From positions 1 to 36,692 of the forward strand of contig DGQT01000017.1 of NCBI GenBank assembly GCA_002390845.1: DNA of 36,692 nucleotides. Reading direction: 5' to 3'. The position numbers and the translations under genes were made by a program. Positions 26,227 to 34,845 of the stretch are shown piece by piece. Source of the stretch: Chitinophagaceae bacterium UBA4407. Lineage in GTDB: Bacteria; Bacteroidota; Bacteroidia; Chitinophagales; Chitinophagaceae. The notes under the pieces are model-generated. The model was not told where the DNA came from. It saw only the letters and a list, made by a program, of their open reading frames with translations, and made no database searches. Position 1 is the stretch's first letter, and each line of letters opens with the position of its first letter.

Positions 26227-27399
26227 TTATTTTCTTACCTGTTTAAAAAAGAATACACCTTTTTTGTTTGAAATAATAATATCGGGCAGTTGATCGCCAT
26301 CAATATCTGTAACAACAAAACTGTTACCGATACCTGAATTATCATCAACCTTATGTGGAATCCATTGCGGTGTTTTTCCGGGAATAAATTCGAACCAGTA
26401 CAACACTGCAGGCTCGTGGCCACCGGGGTCGCCGCCGTTGTGGGCGTAGTAACGTTTGCCGGTAATAAGATCGGGATTGCCATCGCCATTGATATCTTTT
26501 AATGCAAGCGAATGTGATTCGGAAAACAGTTTACTGATCTCATGTGTAACCCATGAAGTTGTTCCGCTAGCATCCTGTTTTTGTTCGTACCACCAGATGC
26601 CATAATCATGTGCCGAAGAACTGATAATATCCTGGTCGCCATCTTCATCAACATCGTACACAAACATGTTGGCGCAATCCTGTCCAAAATCTGCTTGGTG
26701 AAATATCCAGTCTGCATTTTTTACATCGGCAGGCGATTGCCACCAGCCGCTTTTTATAATAACATCGTTAAGGCCATCTTTATTTACATCGCCCCAGCCC
26801 AGGCCATGCGTATAACGGTGTGTTGCTCTTGAGGGATCGCTGCTTATTACATATCGCTGCCATAAAGTATCTCCTTTTTTTGCAGGAGATTTTAACCAGA
26901 TAACCTGTTTGGTTAAAGTATCGGCGCAGATAAGATCGGGCCTTCCATCTTTATCTACATCAACAAAAGCCGGTGATTCATTGCCTGCAGTTTTTAAAAT
27001 GATATGGCCCTGCCAGAGTTTATTTTTATTCTTCGGATTTTCGTACCAAACGCAATCGCCGCCGGGCACATCGAATCTTATTAAATCAACCCAGCCATCG
27101 TTGTTTACATCCATACTGTAATTTAAAAAAGTAGTGCTGTAGCCGGGCACGGTATTCAACGTATCGGCATGTAGTACATGCCGTTTCCACAAAGGCGCTT
27201 CAAACCAGTAATTGCCTGCAAGTATATCGGTTTTGCCATCTTTATTTACATCGCCAACAGCAACACCTTCTGAAACAAACGTGCTGCTGATGATATTCTT
27301 TTTGAAAGATACGGTTGTGGTTTTCTGTGCTTTGCAGTCTGCGAAAATGAACGACAGGAAAATGATCAGGCCGCAGAAAAACTTACAAGTTGTATTCAT
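26227..27399 (-). CDS. Secreted FG-GAP/VCBS-repeat protein
   Basis: A 390-aa secreted beta-propeller-like protein. The frame is open upstream to 27477, but the ATG at 27399 starts a usable signal (MNTTCKFFCGLIIFLSFIFA). At least five calcium-binding repeats are visible: GDVNKDGKTDI, DVNNDGWVDL, DVDKDGRPDL, DVNKDGLNDV, DVDEDGDQDI, DINGDGNPDL and DIDGDQLPDI. Each is followed by WY/WF-containing strands (WFEAP, WYENP, WWYEQ). Such proteins are common in Bacteroidota near polysaccharide loci and may bind glycans or help adhesion. It has no T9SS sorting domain. The specific role is unknown. Confidence 0.9.
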   Translation of the reverse strand: MNTTCKFFCGLIIFLSFIFADCKAQKTTTVSFKKNIISSTFVSEGVAVGDVNKDGKTDILAGNYWFEAPLWKRHVLHADTLNTVPGYSTTFLNYSMDVNNDGWVDLIRFDVPGGDCVWYENPKNKNKLWQGHIILKTAGNESPAFVDVDKDGRPDLICADTLTKQVIWLKSPAKKGDTLWQRYVISSDPSRATHRYTHGLGWGDVNKDGLNDVIIKSGWWQSPADVKNADWIFHQADFGQDCANMFVYDVDEDGDQDIISSSAHDYGIWWYEQKQDASGTTSWVTHEISKLFSESHSLALKDINGDGNPDLITGKRYYAHNGGDPGGHEPAVLYWFEFIPGKTPQWIPHKVDDNSGIGNSFVVTDIDGDQLPDIIISNKKGVFFFKQVRK

Positions 27400-27429
27400 G
27401 ATATTTTTTGCAATTTGGGAAATGAAAAT

Positions 27430-27722
27430 ACATAATTTAACCGGCAGTATTGCTACTATCATCTTCTGTTGTGTCACTCACTTGTACCTTCAGTTGTATC
27501 GTCAGCAAGGTGCGGGCAAAATCTCTGAACTTAAGCTTGCTGTATGCAATGTAATTTATAAATAAAAAGCCCGGCATAAAATGCCAGGCTTATATTAAAA
27601 CAAAACCCTGTTTTAAATTGAATGAACGATTCAGACTTTAAACCTAAAGATGCTATTTGTACCTCAGCTAAAGTGCTTGCGACGCAACGATGATGCTATG
27701 AAAAACTTATGCCGGTAATAAA
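27430..27722. repeat. Paired dispersed repeat element (copies 16 and 17)
   Basis: This explains the 332-base gap 27400-27731. AACCGGCAG (about 27439) and a core of the GTGTCAC class at 27469-27487 form the left arm. A core of the GCGTCGC class (altered to GTGCTTGCGACGC) at 27671-27686, followed by GATGATGC and TGCCGG near 27711, forms the right arm. A hairpin at 27568-27590 lies in between. Confidence 0.65.
27568..27590. terminator. Hairpin within a repeat element
   Basis: AGCCCGGCAT (27568-27577) pairs with ATGCCAGGCT (27581-27590), one mismatch, with a three-A loop. An A-tract precedes it, so it would act as a terminator mainly for minus-strand transcripts arriving from the TolB-like gene (reading TTTTT after the stem). 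Confidence 0.5.
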
Positions 27723-27731
27723 AACCAACAG

Positions 27732-29189
27732 CTACTGCACCACAATTGTTTTATTGGTAATGATGCCATCTGCATTAATCTTTACATAATAAATACCTTT
27801 TATTTCCGGTAACCGCACAAACGCAGATGACGCATTGTTTAACTGCTGATGATACACCTGTTTGCCTTGCACATCAACAATAGAAATATCTAAATTTTTA
27901 CCCGGACTACTTACAGTAACGTTGAAAGATCCTTTATTCGGATTGGGATATAGACTTGCAATTTCAGCCGCATTAAAGTTAACAATGGCAACCCTGCTAT
28001 AAAAAGACCTGCCATCTTTATCTACAGATTTTAAACGGTAATAAATTACAGGCTTATTATTGATAAGTGCAGGCAGGGTAATATCATTAAAACTGTAATT
28101 GCTTGTTATGCTGCTTGTCCCTTTGGCTTTTATACTTGCTACTGCATTAAAATGATTTCCGTCAACACTGCGCTCAATGATAAAATAATTGCTGTTTACC
28201 TCTTGTGTTGTTTGCCACGAAAGCTGCACGGATTTGCCCAGGTTCTTTGCATTGAAATTAAGTAGTGTAACAGGCAATGTTGATGAAGCAATGGAATCGC
28301 TTAATCCCATCCAGTAATCGTAAATATTTCCCCTGCCATCAAAAGTATAAATGCGTTTGTAATTACCGCTGCCATCAGCATCAACAGAATAAATGCCTGC
28401 GGTGTCTTTTACCCTGCCAATAACATAAATGCTTAGCATGTCTTTAGCCCAAACGGGGTCGGGTGCCAGTGTATCTGTATTACTGAAAAAGGTAAGCCTG
28501 GTTGAATCGCTGCCATCAGGTTTAATTTTATAAAGACTGTTCTCGTAATAAGCAGCGCCAGTGGGAATTTGTTTGTAATACGCAATCCATTGCCCGTCTG
28601 GCGACCATGCAGGAAATAAATCGCCGGGAACAGTATTGTTTACTTTTTGCGAATTTGTACCATCGTAATTCATCGTGTAAATACCATAATGCAGGTTGTG
28701 ATAAACCATCACTGAATCAGAAACACGTATTGCCGGATCATCAGAGTAACAATCGCATGGGTTGCAGCCAATATAACGGTAAGCGTTGCTGCCATCCCTG
28801 TTAACACCGTATATACTGCAGCTCTGCGAATAAACCAGTTGCAAATCTGATGGTGAAAAGTCGTAGTAATCCAGGTAATCGCCGTTACTTACGATTTGTG
28901 TTTCGCTGAGTGTGGTAAGATCTCTTAACCAAAGATTGGCGCCATAACTTGAATTGGGCATATATCCGTTAGAGAAAGCAAGGTATTTGCCATTGTGCGA
29001 TATTCGGGGGCGGTAACCCAATGTAACAAAGGTTTTGGTGGTGCCATTGTTATCTATTACAAAAATACTGTCTGGCGTACTGCTGCCTGATGCTCCATCG
29101 TGATGGCTGTATAATATTTTACCCTGAATGTTCTGGGCAGATGCAGTGATAGCTGCGATAACTGAAAATAAGAGTAATGCTCTTTTCAT
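27732..29189 (-). CDS. TolB-like propeller protein with T9SS type A sorting domain
   Basis: A 485-aa secreted protein with signal peptide ending near ITASAQ. Residues about 20-290 show TolB/PD40-type WD repeats (PRISHNGKYLAFSN, FPAWSPDGQWIAYYK, PDPVWAKDMLSIYV). An Ig/FN3-like module follows (SVQLSWQTTQEVNSNYFIIERSVDG), then the type A sorting domain (LYPNPNKGSFNVTVSS to the GIYYVKI strand). The last part directs secretion through the type IX system and surface attachment. No catalytic site is visible. It lies 40 bp downstream of the beta-trefoil gene on the same strand, so the two may be co-transcribed. Confidence 0.92.
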   Translation of the reverse strand: MKRALLLFSVIAAITASAQNIQGKILYSHHDGASGSSTPDSIFVIDNNGTTKTFVTLGYRPRISHNGKYLAFSNGYMPNSSYGANLWLRDLTTLSETQIVSNGDYLDYYDFSPSDLQLVYSQSCSIYGVNRDGSNAYRYIGCNPCDCYSDDPAIRVSDSVMVYHNLHYGIYTMNYDGTNSQKVNNTVPGDLFPAWSPDGQWIAYYKQIPTGAAYYENSLYKIKPDGSDSTRLTFFSNTDTLAPDPVWAKDMLSIYVIGRVKDTAGIYSVDADGSGNYKRIYTFDGRGNIYDYWMGLSDSIASSTLPVTLLNFNAKNLGKSVQLSWQTTQEVNSNYFIIERSVDGNHFNAVASIKAKGTSSITSNYSFNDITLPALINNKPVIYYRLKSVDKDGRSFYSRVAIVNFNAAEIASLYPNPNKGSFNVTVSSPGKNLDISIVDVQGKQVYHQQLNNASSAFVRLPEIKGIYYVKINADGIITNKTIVVQ

Positions 29190-29229
29190 AAATAATTATT
29201 TTTTAATTGTGTTAGTAGTTTATGGTTGT

Positions 29230-30198
29230 TTATTCTCCTGATTCTAGTATCCATTGTGCACTCAACGCATCATTCCATATTTGTGTTGACTGAAGCGTTC
29301 CGTTTTCTATATTTAGGTATGTATTGTTTGCTGTATTTTTTAACCTGAACGCATTAGTATTTTGAACCGGTTCCAGCAGCCACATTGCAGTATTCACCTG
29401 CGCAGGATTTGTGATTACTGCACCTGAAGGATCGAGACAGAGATAATTATTTTTCCATTTATTTTTTATGCCGTAATAATTTGTACCGCTAATGCCAACA
29501 AGCTGCCATTGTGCACTCCACCAGCCATTATCAATATCTGTACAAACGGGTGCGCCATTTTGAACATTGAGGTAATTGCTTTTCCAAACGTTCTTTATTT
29601 TTGAAAAAGCAGCAGCACTTATAGCGCCGCCAGATTGCCCATTTTGTGCAGACGCTATGGTACCTGAACTGCTCATTAAAAATGTTGCAGTTATTTTGGG
29701 CAATTCATTTAAAGGAACGATCATAATGCTGCTTGTGCTGATCGTTTGCCCGGCTTTTATCCAGTAACCAACCTGCACAAATCTTTTATTATGAACAGTT
29801 TTACCAGAAGCTGCATCTTTATCTTCAACATCGGCAAGAATATTACAGGGAGCAGCCTGCAATGTGGTTGCCTTATTTGTAAATCTTGCTCCTGTTGCGT
29901 TTGAGCAATCGAACCGCACAAGGTCGGCAGATATACCATCTAATAAAGTAAAGCCTTGTTTGTATAAAATAATTTTCGCTTCGGCTGTTGTATTGGTTAT
30001 ATAAAACTGTATGCTGTACCTGCTGAAATTACCTTTCTCTTTTACTTCTTTTTCTTCTGCACTTTTTATGCGATAGCCCATTGTTAAACCGTTTACTATT
30101 GCAGGCATTGAATCTGTAACAGTGAATGTTTGCTGCGCCAATAAGGGTTGCAGGCTCAGTAGCACAGAAACAAAGGAGAAAATTATTTTGAATTTCAT
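29230..30198 (-). CDS. Secreted protein with C-terminal beta-trefoil domain
   Basis: A 322-aa exported protein; the signal peptide ends near PLLAQ. The N-terminal half (about 22-175) is beta-rich and unrecognised, with NFSRYSIQFYITNTTAEAKI. The C-terminal half (about 195-322) has three repeats of a W-K--YL-(N/L)---G pattern: VWKSNYLNVQNG, KWKNNYLCLDPSG and NTYLNIENG, each followed by an AQW or MW strand. This fits a ricin-like or fascin-like beta-trefoil, suggesting carbohydrate binding. It is probably co-transcribed with the TolB-like T9SS gene downstream. Confidence 0.72.
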   Translation of the reverse strand: MKFKIIFSFVSVLLSLQPLLAQQTFTVTDSMPAIVNGLTMGYRIKSAEEKEVKEKGNFSRYSIQFYITNTTAEAKIILYKQGFTLLDGISADLVRFDCSNATGARFTNKATTLQAAPCNILADVEDKDAASGKTVHNKRFVQVGYWIKAGQTISTSSIMIVPLNELPKITATFLMSSSGTIASAQNGQSGGAISAAAFSKIKNVWKSNYLNVQNGAPVCTDIDNGWWSAQWQLVGISGTNYYGIKNKWKNNYLCLDPSGAVITNPAQVNTAMWLLEPVQNTNAFRLKNTANNTYLNIENGTLQSTQIWNDALSAQWILESGE

Positions 30199-30225
30199 AT
30201 AATAGCCTTAGCTAAATTATTATTG

Positions 30226-30292
30226 GAACGTACAAATGTGCGACGCAACAGGCGATGCCATCTGCCCCGCTGCCCGGCTCAAAAAAGACTGT
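30226..30292 (-). repeat. Dispersed repeat, solo copy (copy 18)
   Basis: A minus-oriented core of the GCGTCGC class at 30227-30248 (GTACAAATGTGCGACGCAAC, one change), then GGCGATGCC, GCCCGGCTC and an A-tract to 30286. No partner lies in the same gap. Confidence 0.72.
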
Positions 30293-30294
30293 AT

Positions 30295-31506
30295 TTAAAG
30301 TTTTACAAATTCAACCCTTCTGTTGTTGGCTTTACCTTCAAAAGTGTTGTTGTCTGCAATGGGTTTTGTTTTGCCATAACCTTTGGCTGTAAGCCTTGCA
30401 GCATCTACCCCCATAGCAATAAGCTGTTCCTTAACTGCATCTGCACGTTGCTGTGAAAGTTTAAGGTTCAATGCATCATCACCATCATTATCGGTGTGGC
30501 CGCCAACCTCAAATTTTATTTCAGGGTTGTCTTTTAGTATCTGCACAATGCCGTTAAGTGTGCCCATACTCTCCGGTTTAATTACAGCTTTGTTTACATC
30601 GAAGTTGATACCATGCGTTATGATCTTTGTATCGGTAAATTTTTTGCCAAGCATGTTCATACCGGCACCTTCTGCGATGCGAATATTTTTAATGATGATC
30701 GGCGCATCAACAGAACCAATGCCCGCAAACTCAAGCACATCAGGCTCTGCGCCGCAATTGGGAACTACCAAAACCCTTGTGGCATCGCAGTAAACTTTCA
30801 ACTGTCCATTTTTATAAGCAATTGCATAATGGTGCCATTTGTTGAAATAGTTGGCGTATTTTAAATCCTCGGGCAACGAACCCGATAAACTTCTTTCGGG
30901 TGGAAAACTGCAATCAACACCGCCTGAATTTGTTGCTATACCTATAAGATCCTGGTGCGTAGAATCGTTGAGATGGATCCTTACAGAATAAGCCTGTTCA
31001 GTTAAATAAGTATCAAACTCAACGGTGAATTCTTTACCTAAATATTTTTTCTTTTTCATCAACGGCGTTACCCTTACATAATTGCCATCGGTAAGATAAA
31101 AGGCTTCTTCATTATTCATTTTATTTAATACGCCCTGGCCGTTGATCAGGTCCCAGTGCGAGGGGAATTCGCCATCCTGGTCTTCCGAAAAATTATCTTC
31201 GAAAATAATTTTCGAACCCGGCACAAAATCATAATTGGCATAAGTTTTCAAGGGCGCCGCTACCGGCTCTTGTGCAGCATTAGCGGCAGGTGGTGTTTCA
31301 TCAATTGCAGTATTAACAACGGCTGTATCTGTTGTATTTACGGTGTCATCACTTTTTTTAGTTCCGGCATTATCTATAGTTTTATCAACCTTGGTATTTG
31401 CCTTATCCGTTGCTTTCTTTTTTGCATTTTTTATAATGCTTCCGATCTGCGCATTTGCAATATTTAAACAGCAGGCAGCAATTACTACAAGTATATACTT
31501 TTTCAT
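30295..31506 (-). CDS. OmpA-family cell-wall-binding protein
   Basis: A 403-aa exported protein; the signal peptide ends near IANAQ. A Lys/Thr/Asp-rich linker (about 25-90) leads to a concanavalin/LamG-like beta-sandwich (about 100-290, FEDNFSEDQDGEFPSHWDL and KWHHYAIAYKNGQLKVY). The C-terminal OmpA domain (about 300-403) carries GGHTDNDGDDALNLKLSQQRA and the closing RRVEFVKL, the peptidoglycan-binding residues being the Asp of HTDND and the Arg of QQRA. It would link an extracytoplasmic domain to the wall. It starts 1 nt after the stop of the 93-aa gene upstream, so translation is probably coupled. Confidence 0.92.
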   Translation of the reverse strand: MKKYILVVIAACCLNIANAQIGSIIKNAKKKATDKANTKVDKTIDNAGTKKSDDTVNTTDTAVVNTAIDETPPAANAAQEPVAAPLKTYANYDFVPGSKIIFEDNFSEDQDGEFPSHWDLINGQGVLNKMNNEEAFYLTDGNYVRVTPLMKKKKYLGKEFTVEFDTYLTEQAYSVRIHLNDSTHQDLIGIATNSGGVDCSFPPERSLSGSLPEDLKYANYFNKWHHYAIAYKNGQLKVYCDATRVLVVPNCGAEPDVLEFAGIGSVDAPIIIKNIRIAEGAGMNMLGKKFTDTKIITHGINFDVNKAVIKPESMGTLNGIVQILKDNPEIKFEVGGHTDNDGDDALNLKLSQQRADAVKEQLIAMGVDAARLTAKGYGKTKPIADNNTFEGKANNRRVEFVKL

Positions 31507-31507
31507 A

Positions 31508-31789
31508 TCAGCTTATTTTAAAATTGAAGTTTTCAATATCAATCGTGTCGTCGTTATTTATCATTAACCTTATCCTGTATTCCTCAGGTTCCAGGTTGCC
31601 ATAACTGAATAAAATGCGTTGCCTGCCTGCGGTTAACGGTTCGTTAATCAGCAGGCGCACTTCTTTATCTGAGGCATTTATTACGCTCAATACAATATGG
31701 CTTTCAAGCGCCAGGTTAAAAAGTATGTAAGCCTTTCGCCCTTCATGAGGCAGTACCTGTAAATTATAACCGTTGCTTAATTCTGTCAT
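31508..31789 (-). CDS. Small FlgD/T9SS-like Ig-fold protein without signal peptide
   Basis: A 93-aa protein with no signal peptide. The pattern HIVLSVINASDKEVRLLI then LTAGRQRILF and EPEEYRIRLMIN resembles the Ig-like fold at the end of FlgD and T9SS type A domains (strand, turn with Gly, EYRIRL strand). Here it stands alone. Its stop codon is 1 nt before the start of the OmpA gene, which suggests a two-gene operon. Function is unknown. Confidence 0.65.
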   Translation of the reverse strand: MTELSNGYNLQVLPHEGRKAYILFNLALESHIVLSVINASDKEVRLLINEPLTAGRQRILFSYGNLEPEEYRIRLMINNDDTIDIENFNFKIS

Positions 31790-31947
31790 AGCTGGTGCTT
31801 ATGCAACGCTAAACTATTACAGTTATTAAGTCCGGTTGCTGCCGGTTTGCAGGCAACTGGTTTTGTTTTGCAGATGGGCGTATTTGGGCGCTAAGCGGGG
31901 TGGTGGGTTATAAGTTTAAAGCAGTTAGATTGCTATTTAGAAAATAC

Positions 31948-32040
31948 ATTCATGAGCCCGGCAATTGGTTGAAATGGCATCGCCTGTTGTGTCACTCACT
32001 TGTACGGTTGGATTGTGAATTGGGCTTTTAGCGAAAGGGA
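31948..32040 (+). repeat. Dispersed repeat, left half, beside the defence operon (copy 19)
   Basis: GAGCCCGGC (31954-31962), GGCATCGCC, a core of the GTGTCAC class at 31987-32006, GGTTGGATTG and an inner arm ATTGGGCTTTTAGCG to about 32040. The matching right half is beyond the three-gene operon at 36178-36277. Between 31790 and 31947 I see nothing identifiable. Confidence 0.78.
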
Positions 32041-32054
32041 GAATCGTAGTTAAG

Positions 32055-32306
32055 GTTGTGTCCTCACCATAGCCGTTTACTTAAGCTTTTTGCAGAGCCG
32101 TAGGCTCGAATTTATTTTGTTAGAGTGCCATAGGCACGGTTCATTTAATAACTAAATCTTTATATGGCCCGAGCCGATGGGTCTGCATTTAATCCGGCAG
32201 CGTAAATTAACGGATTAAAATCCGTTGTTACAATATCTGCCGAGCCTACGGCTCTGAAATGTCAGGCTTGAAATGCTTAAGTTAACGGCTATGGCGAGGA
32301 CACGAA
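32055..32306. repeat. Foldback element with about 30-bp inverted ends
   Basis: The left arm is GTTGTGTCCTCACCATAGCC continuing to CTTAAGC (32055-32085). The right arm is its reverse complement (32274-32306), differing at a few positions. Inside lie a second inverted pair, CAGAGCCGTAGGCTCG (32093-32108) with CGAGCCTACGGCTCTG (32241-32256), and a palindrome AACGGATTAAAATCCGTT (32209-32226). No open frame of note is present. It is a MITE-like or strongly structured element next to the end of the defence operon. Confidence 0.75.
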
Positions 32307-32356
32307 CAAGTGAGGAGGGCGGAGCAAACTGGGTTCGCAAGTTTACTAATGCTCAT

Positions 32357-34303
32357 TTATGAACCTCTATAATATGATATAAGTGGGGGATTTTGATCAT
32401 TATCTGGAGTCATAAACCGACTGTAAAAAGATAAATTCTTATTATTTGGCGCAATAAAAACATTGTCAATTATTATTATTTGAGTATTGTCAAGTTCACC
32501 TTCTGCAATAATATATAGGTAGTCAAAAAACCTCTTGAAAATTATTTCATTTACTTCCTTATCAATGTTTTTCATTGGTGTATCAATAATCATAAAATTC
32601 GGGAGTTCAAGTTTATGTCTGGATGCAACGATATGAATGGAAAGCATAAAACAAACATTAAATAAGGTTTTTTTGCCCAAACTTCCAGCGTTGTGAAAAT
32701 TCCAATTTCCCTGTTCATCCTCTTTATCAATAATCATTGGCTCCCATGTCACTCGATTGATAATCACTGCATCCTCGTCTTTGATGCCAGGCAGCCCAAT
32801 AGTTTTCAATGTTTCAAGAAAAGTATTTTCAAGGTCTTTTATCAGCTGATCTGCCAGTTTTAAATTTGCCCTCTCTTCTTCAATATCCCTTCTCAATCCT
32901 GCTTCTTTTAAAATAAGTAGATCGATGTTTTCTTCCAATTTTTTTATTTCTGATGGGAACTCTTTGAGTTTTTGATACCCTTTAATCCTTTCCTGTAATG
33001 TGGCTACATTTCGGTCGATATTGCGTATATTCGATAGAAATATTGACTCGTAATTCTTAAGTTCTTCTGCTAGCCTTATTTCAAAAAAACTTTTACGTTC
33101 GGTCAATGTAGTTAACTGCTTCTGTTGCCTAGAAACAGATTTTTTATGGTTTAATATGGAATCGTCAATATCCTTAATGCGTGAATCAAGATCAAGTCTG
33201 ATAATTTCAGCATTTTCCGAGGTATTAACTTCATTATTCTTCAGGTCGCTATTACAAAGCTTGCAGTGATCTGGCTCCGTAAATTTATCTTTTAATGAAG
33301 AACCACAGGAAGGACAATTTTCAAAATCCACACCTGATAAGATATTTACAACTGTCTCAGTCCGGGCAAGTTTGAACTTGGAAGTGATCAATTCTGCTCG
33401 TAGAGATACCTGATCTTCCAGAGTACGTTGAAGGTCACTCAATGCTTCTGTTATTTCGTCTATTTTTCGCGTCAGGTTTTGTATTTCGGCTCGGGTTTGA
33501 TCTGAACTGTGCGTTTCCATAAGATAGCCGCCTTCCATCTTTTTTTTCTCTACTTTGTTTTTTTCCAATTCAGTGTGGGTGTTTTTGATATCCTTCTCAA
33601 TTTCAGATATGGAATCATACCCAACTTTTTTTAGGAATTGTTTCAATTCACTTACTGTTACAGTTTTAGCAGACCTTTCTTCCTTTGTCTTTATGTATTC
33701 TTCCTCTAACTCAGTCAGCTTTTCTGAAGAAAACTTAAGTATATATTTTTGAATAGCCCTGCTATTCCTTTTCCGCATTGTGTCCTCGAGGCGGAAAAAC
33801 GATGAATCCAAATGTTGCTGGTCCAAATAGCAATACCACATAAAGTTCCTGAAGGATAATCTATTCAATGCAGCTTCGTCTATATTTTGATTGCTTGCAA
33901 TTTTTATGGGGGATTTGCCCAATAGATAAAATAAAAGATCGCTCAGGCTAAAGATATTATCGGACCAAATCGCTTTGTCCTCCGGAATAACCGGTGCAAG
34001 AACTGTTGCTTGTTCACCTAAATCATTCATCCATGTGCATTGTATTTTGTTTGTTTCATATGTTCGTTCAAGTATAACCTGGTAATCGCCAATTACAAGG
34101 TCAAGAGTTGCCGAAATAAGTTCCTTATTAATTGCAGGTGTTTTTTCTACTTCCCCACCTAAACAATAATCAATCAATTTTGCAATAGAAGATTTTCCAG
34201 AACTTATCTGCCCATAAAAAAAGGATATCTGGCTAGTCAAATCGATTTTCTCTTTTGACCGTTTGCATTGAAGGAAAAGGAAGTTGAAATGTATGTTCAT
34301 CAT
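32357..34303 (-). CDS. lmuB: SMC/Rad50-like ATPase of Lamassu/ABC-3C system
   Basis: A 648-aa ATPase, the sensing subunit of the system. The Walker A loop is GQISSGKSS (31-39). Two long coiled-coil arms (about 195-320 and 355-500) are joined by a zinc-hook with CPSC (330-333) and CKLC (347-350). The ABC signature is represented by GSLGKKTL (540-547) and Walker B by FMIIDTP (570-576). The residue after D574 is Thr where classical SMC proteins have the catalytic Glu. In Lamassu and Vibrio DdmABC systems this subunit detects invading DNA ends or structures and releases the nuclease. Its start overlaps the previous gene by ATGA. Assigned from motifs and operon order; subtype not tested. Confidence 0.85.
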   Translation of the reverse strand: MMNIHFNFLFLQCKRSKEKIDLTSQISFFYGQISSGKSSIAKLIDYCLGGEVEKTPAINKELISATLDLVIGDYQVILERTYETNKIQCTWMNDLGEQATVLAPVIPEDKAIWSDNIFSLSDLLFYLLGKSPIKIASNQNIDEAALNRLSFRNFMWYCYLDQQHLDSSFFRLEDTMRKRNSRAIQKYILKFSSEKLTELEEEYIKTKEERSAKTVTVSELKQFLKKVGYDSISEIEKDIKNTHTELEKNKVEKKKMEGGYLMETHSSDQTRAEIQNLTRKIDEITEALSDLQRTLEDQVSLRAELITSKFKLARTETVVNILSGVDFENCPSCGSSLKDKFTEPDHCKLCNSDLKNNEVNTSENAEIIRLDLDSRIKDIDDSILNHKKSVSRQQKQLTTLTERKSFFEIRLAEELKNYESIFLSNIRNIDRNVATLQERIKGYQKLKEFPSEIKKLEENIDLLILKEAGLRRDIEEERANLKLADQLIKDLENTFLETLKTIGLPGIKDEDAVIINRVTWEPMIIDKEDEQGNWNFHNAGSLGKKTLFNVCFMLSIHIVASRHKLELPNFMIIDTPMKNIDKEVNEIIFKRFFDYLYIIAEGELDNTQIIIIDNVFIAPNNKNLSFYSRFMTPDNDQNPPLISYYRGS

Positions 34304-34845
34304 TTTATATGGTCTCCATATTGTAGGGTTATTATTTCAGGGAAGGTTTCATAAATAAAATCTTTTAACCTGGTTCCATTCCAATCAAAATTTCGCCTGA
34401 TAAGTTTCACCCGTTCAGATATGTCCTTAAAGTTTTCATCAGCAGACAATTCAGTGGCTTTAGTTTGGCCGAGTTCTGTTACGCCTATTCGAATTGATTT
34501 GCCTTCTGTCCGAATATATATTAGGTTTAAAGCTATCAATAAGTTGATGAATTCACGGTATCTGTGATCCCATGGCCCGTACTTGAATCGAACCATTTTT
34601 GATTCCACGCTTTTTCTTTCATGATCCTTGATTTTAACATAGTATTTTGTCTTGTTGACTTTCTCCATAGCTGACTCAAGGTATACAGGGTACCGTAAAA
34701 GGAAATCAAGCTTGGCAAGTTTTGTCAACCCTTCTATTTCGTGGTTCTTTCCCTTATTGCTAAATTCAGCAACTAAAATAAGAATACGTCCCAAATGATA
34801 GTTCCTATTAACTTCTAAGCTTGATATGACATTAAATAAGCTCAT
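34300..34845 (-). CDS. lmuC: Middle component of Lamassu/ABC-3C system
   Basis: A 181-aa protein between the nuclease and ATPase genes, overlapping both by 4 bp (ATGA). Segments LTKLAKLDFLLRYPVYLE and MVRFKYGPWDHRYREFINLL resemble middle components of ABC three-component systems, with a winged-helix-like region ending GVTELGQTKATEL. In such systems this protein bridges the SMC dimer and the effector. No catalytic motif is visible. The family call comes from remembered pattern plus position and is less secure than its partners. Confidence 0.75.
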   Translation of the reverse strand: MSLFNVISSLEVNRNYHLGRILILVAEFSNKGKNHEIEGLTKLAKLDFLLRYPVYLESAMEKVNKTKYYVKIKDHERKSVESKMVRFKYGPWDHRYREFINLLIALNLIYIRTEGKSIRIGVTELGQTKATELSADENFKDISERVKLIRRNFDWNGTRLKDFIYETFPEIITLQYGDHIK

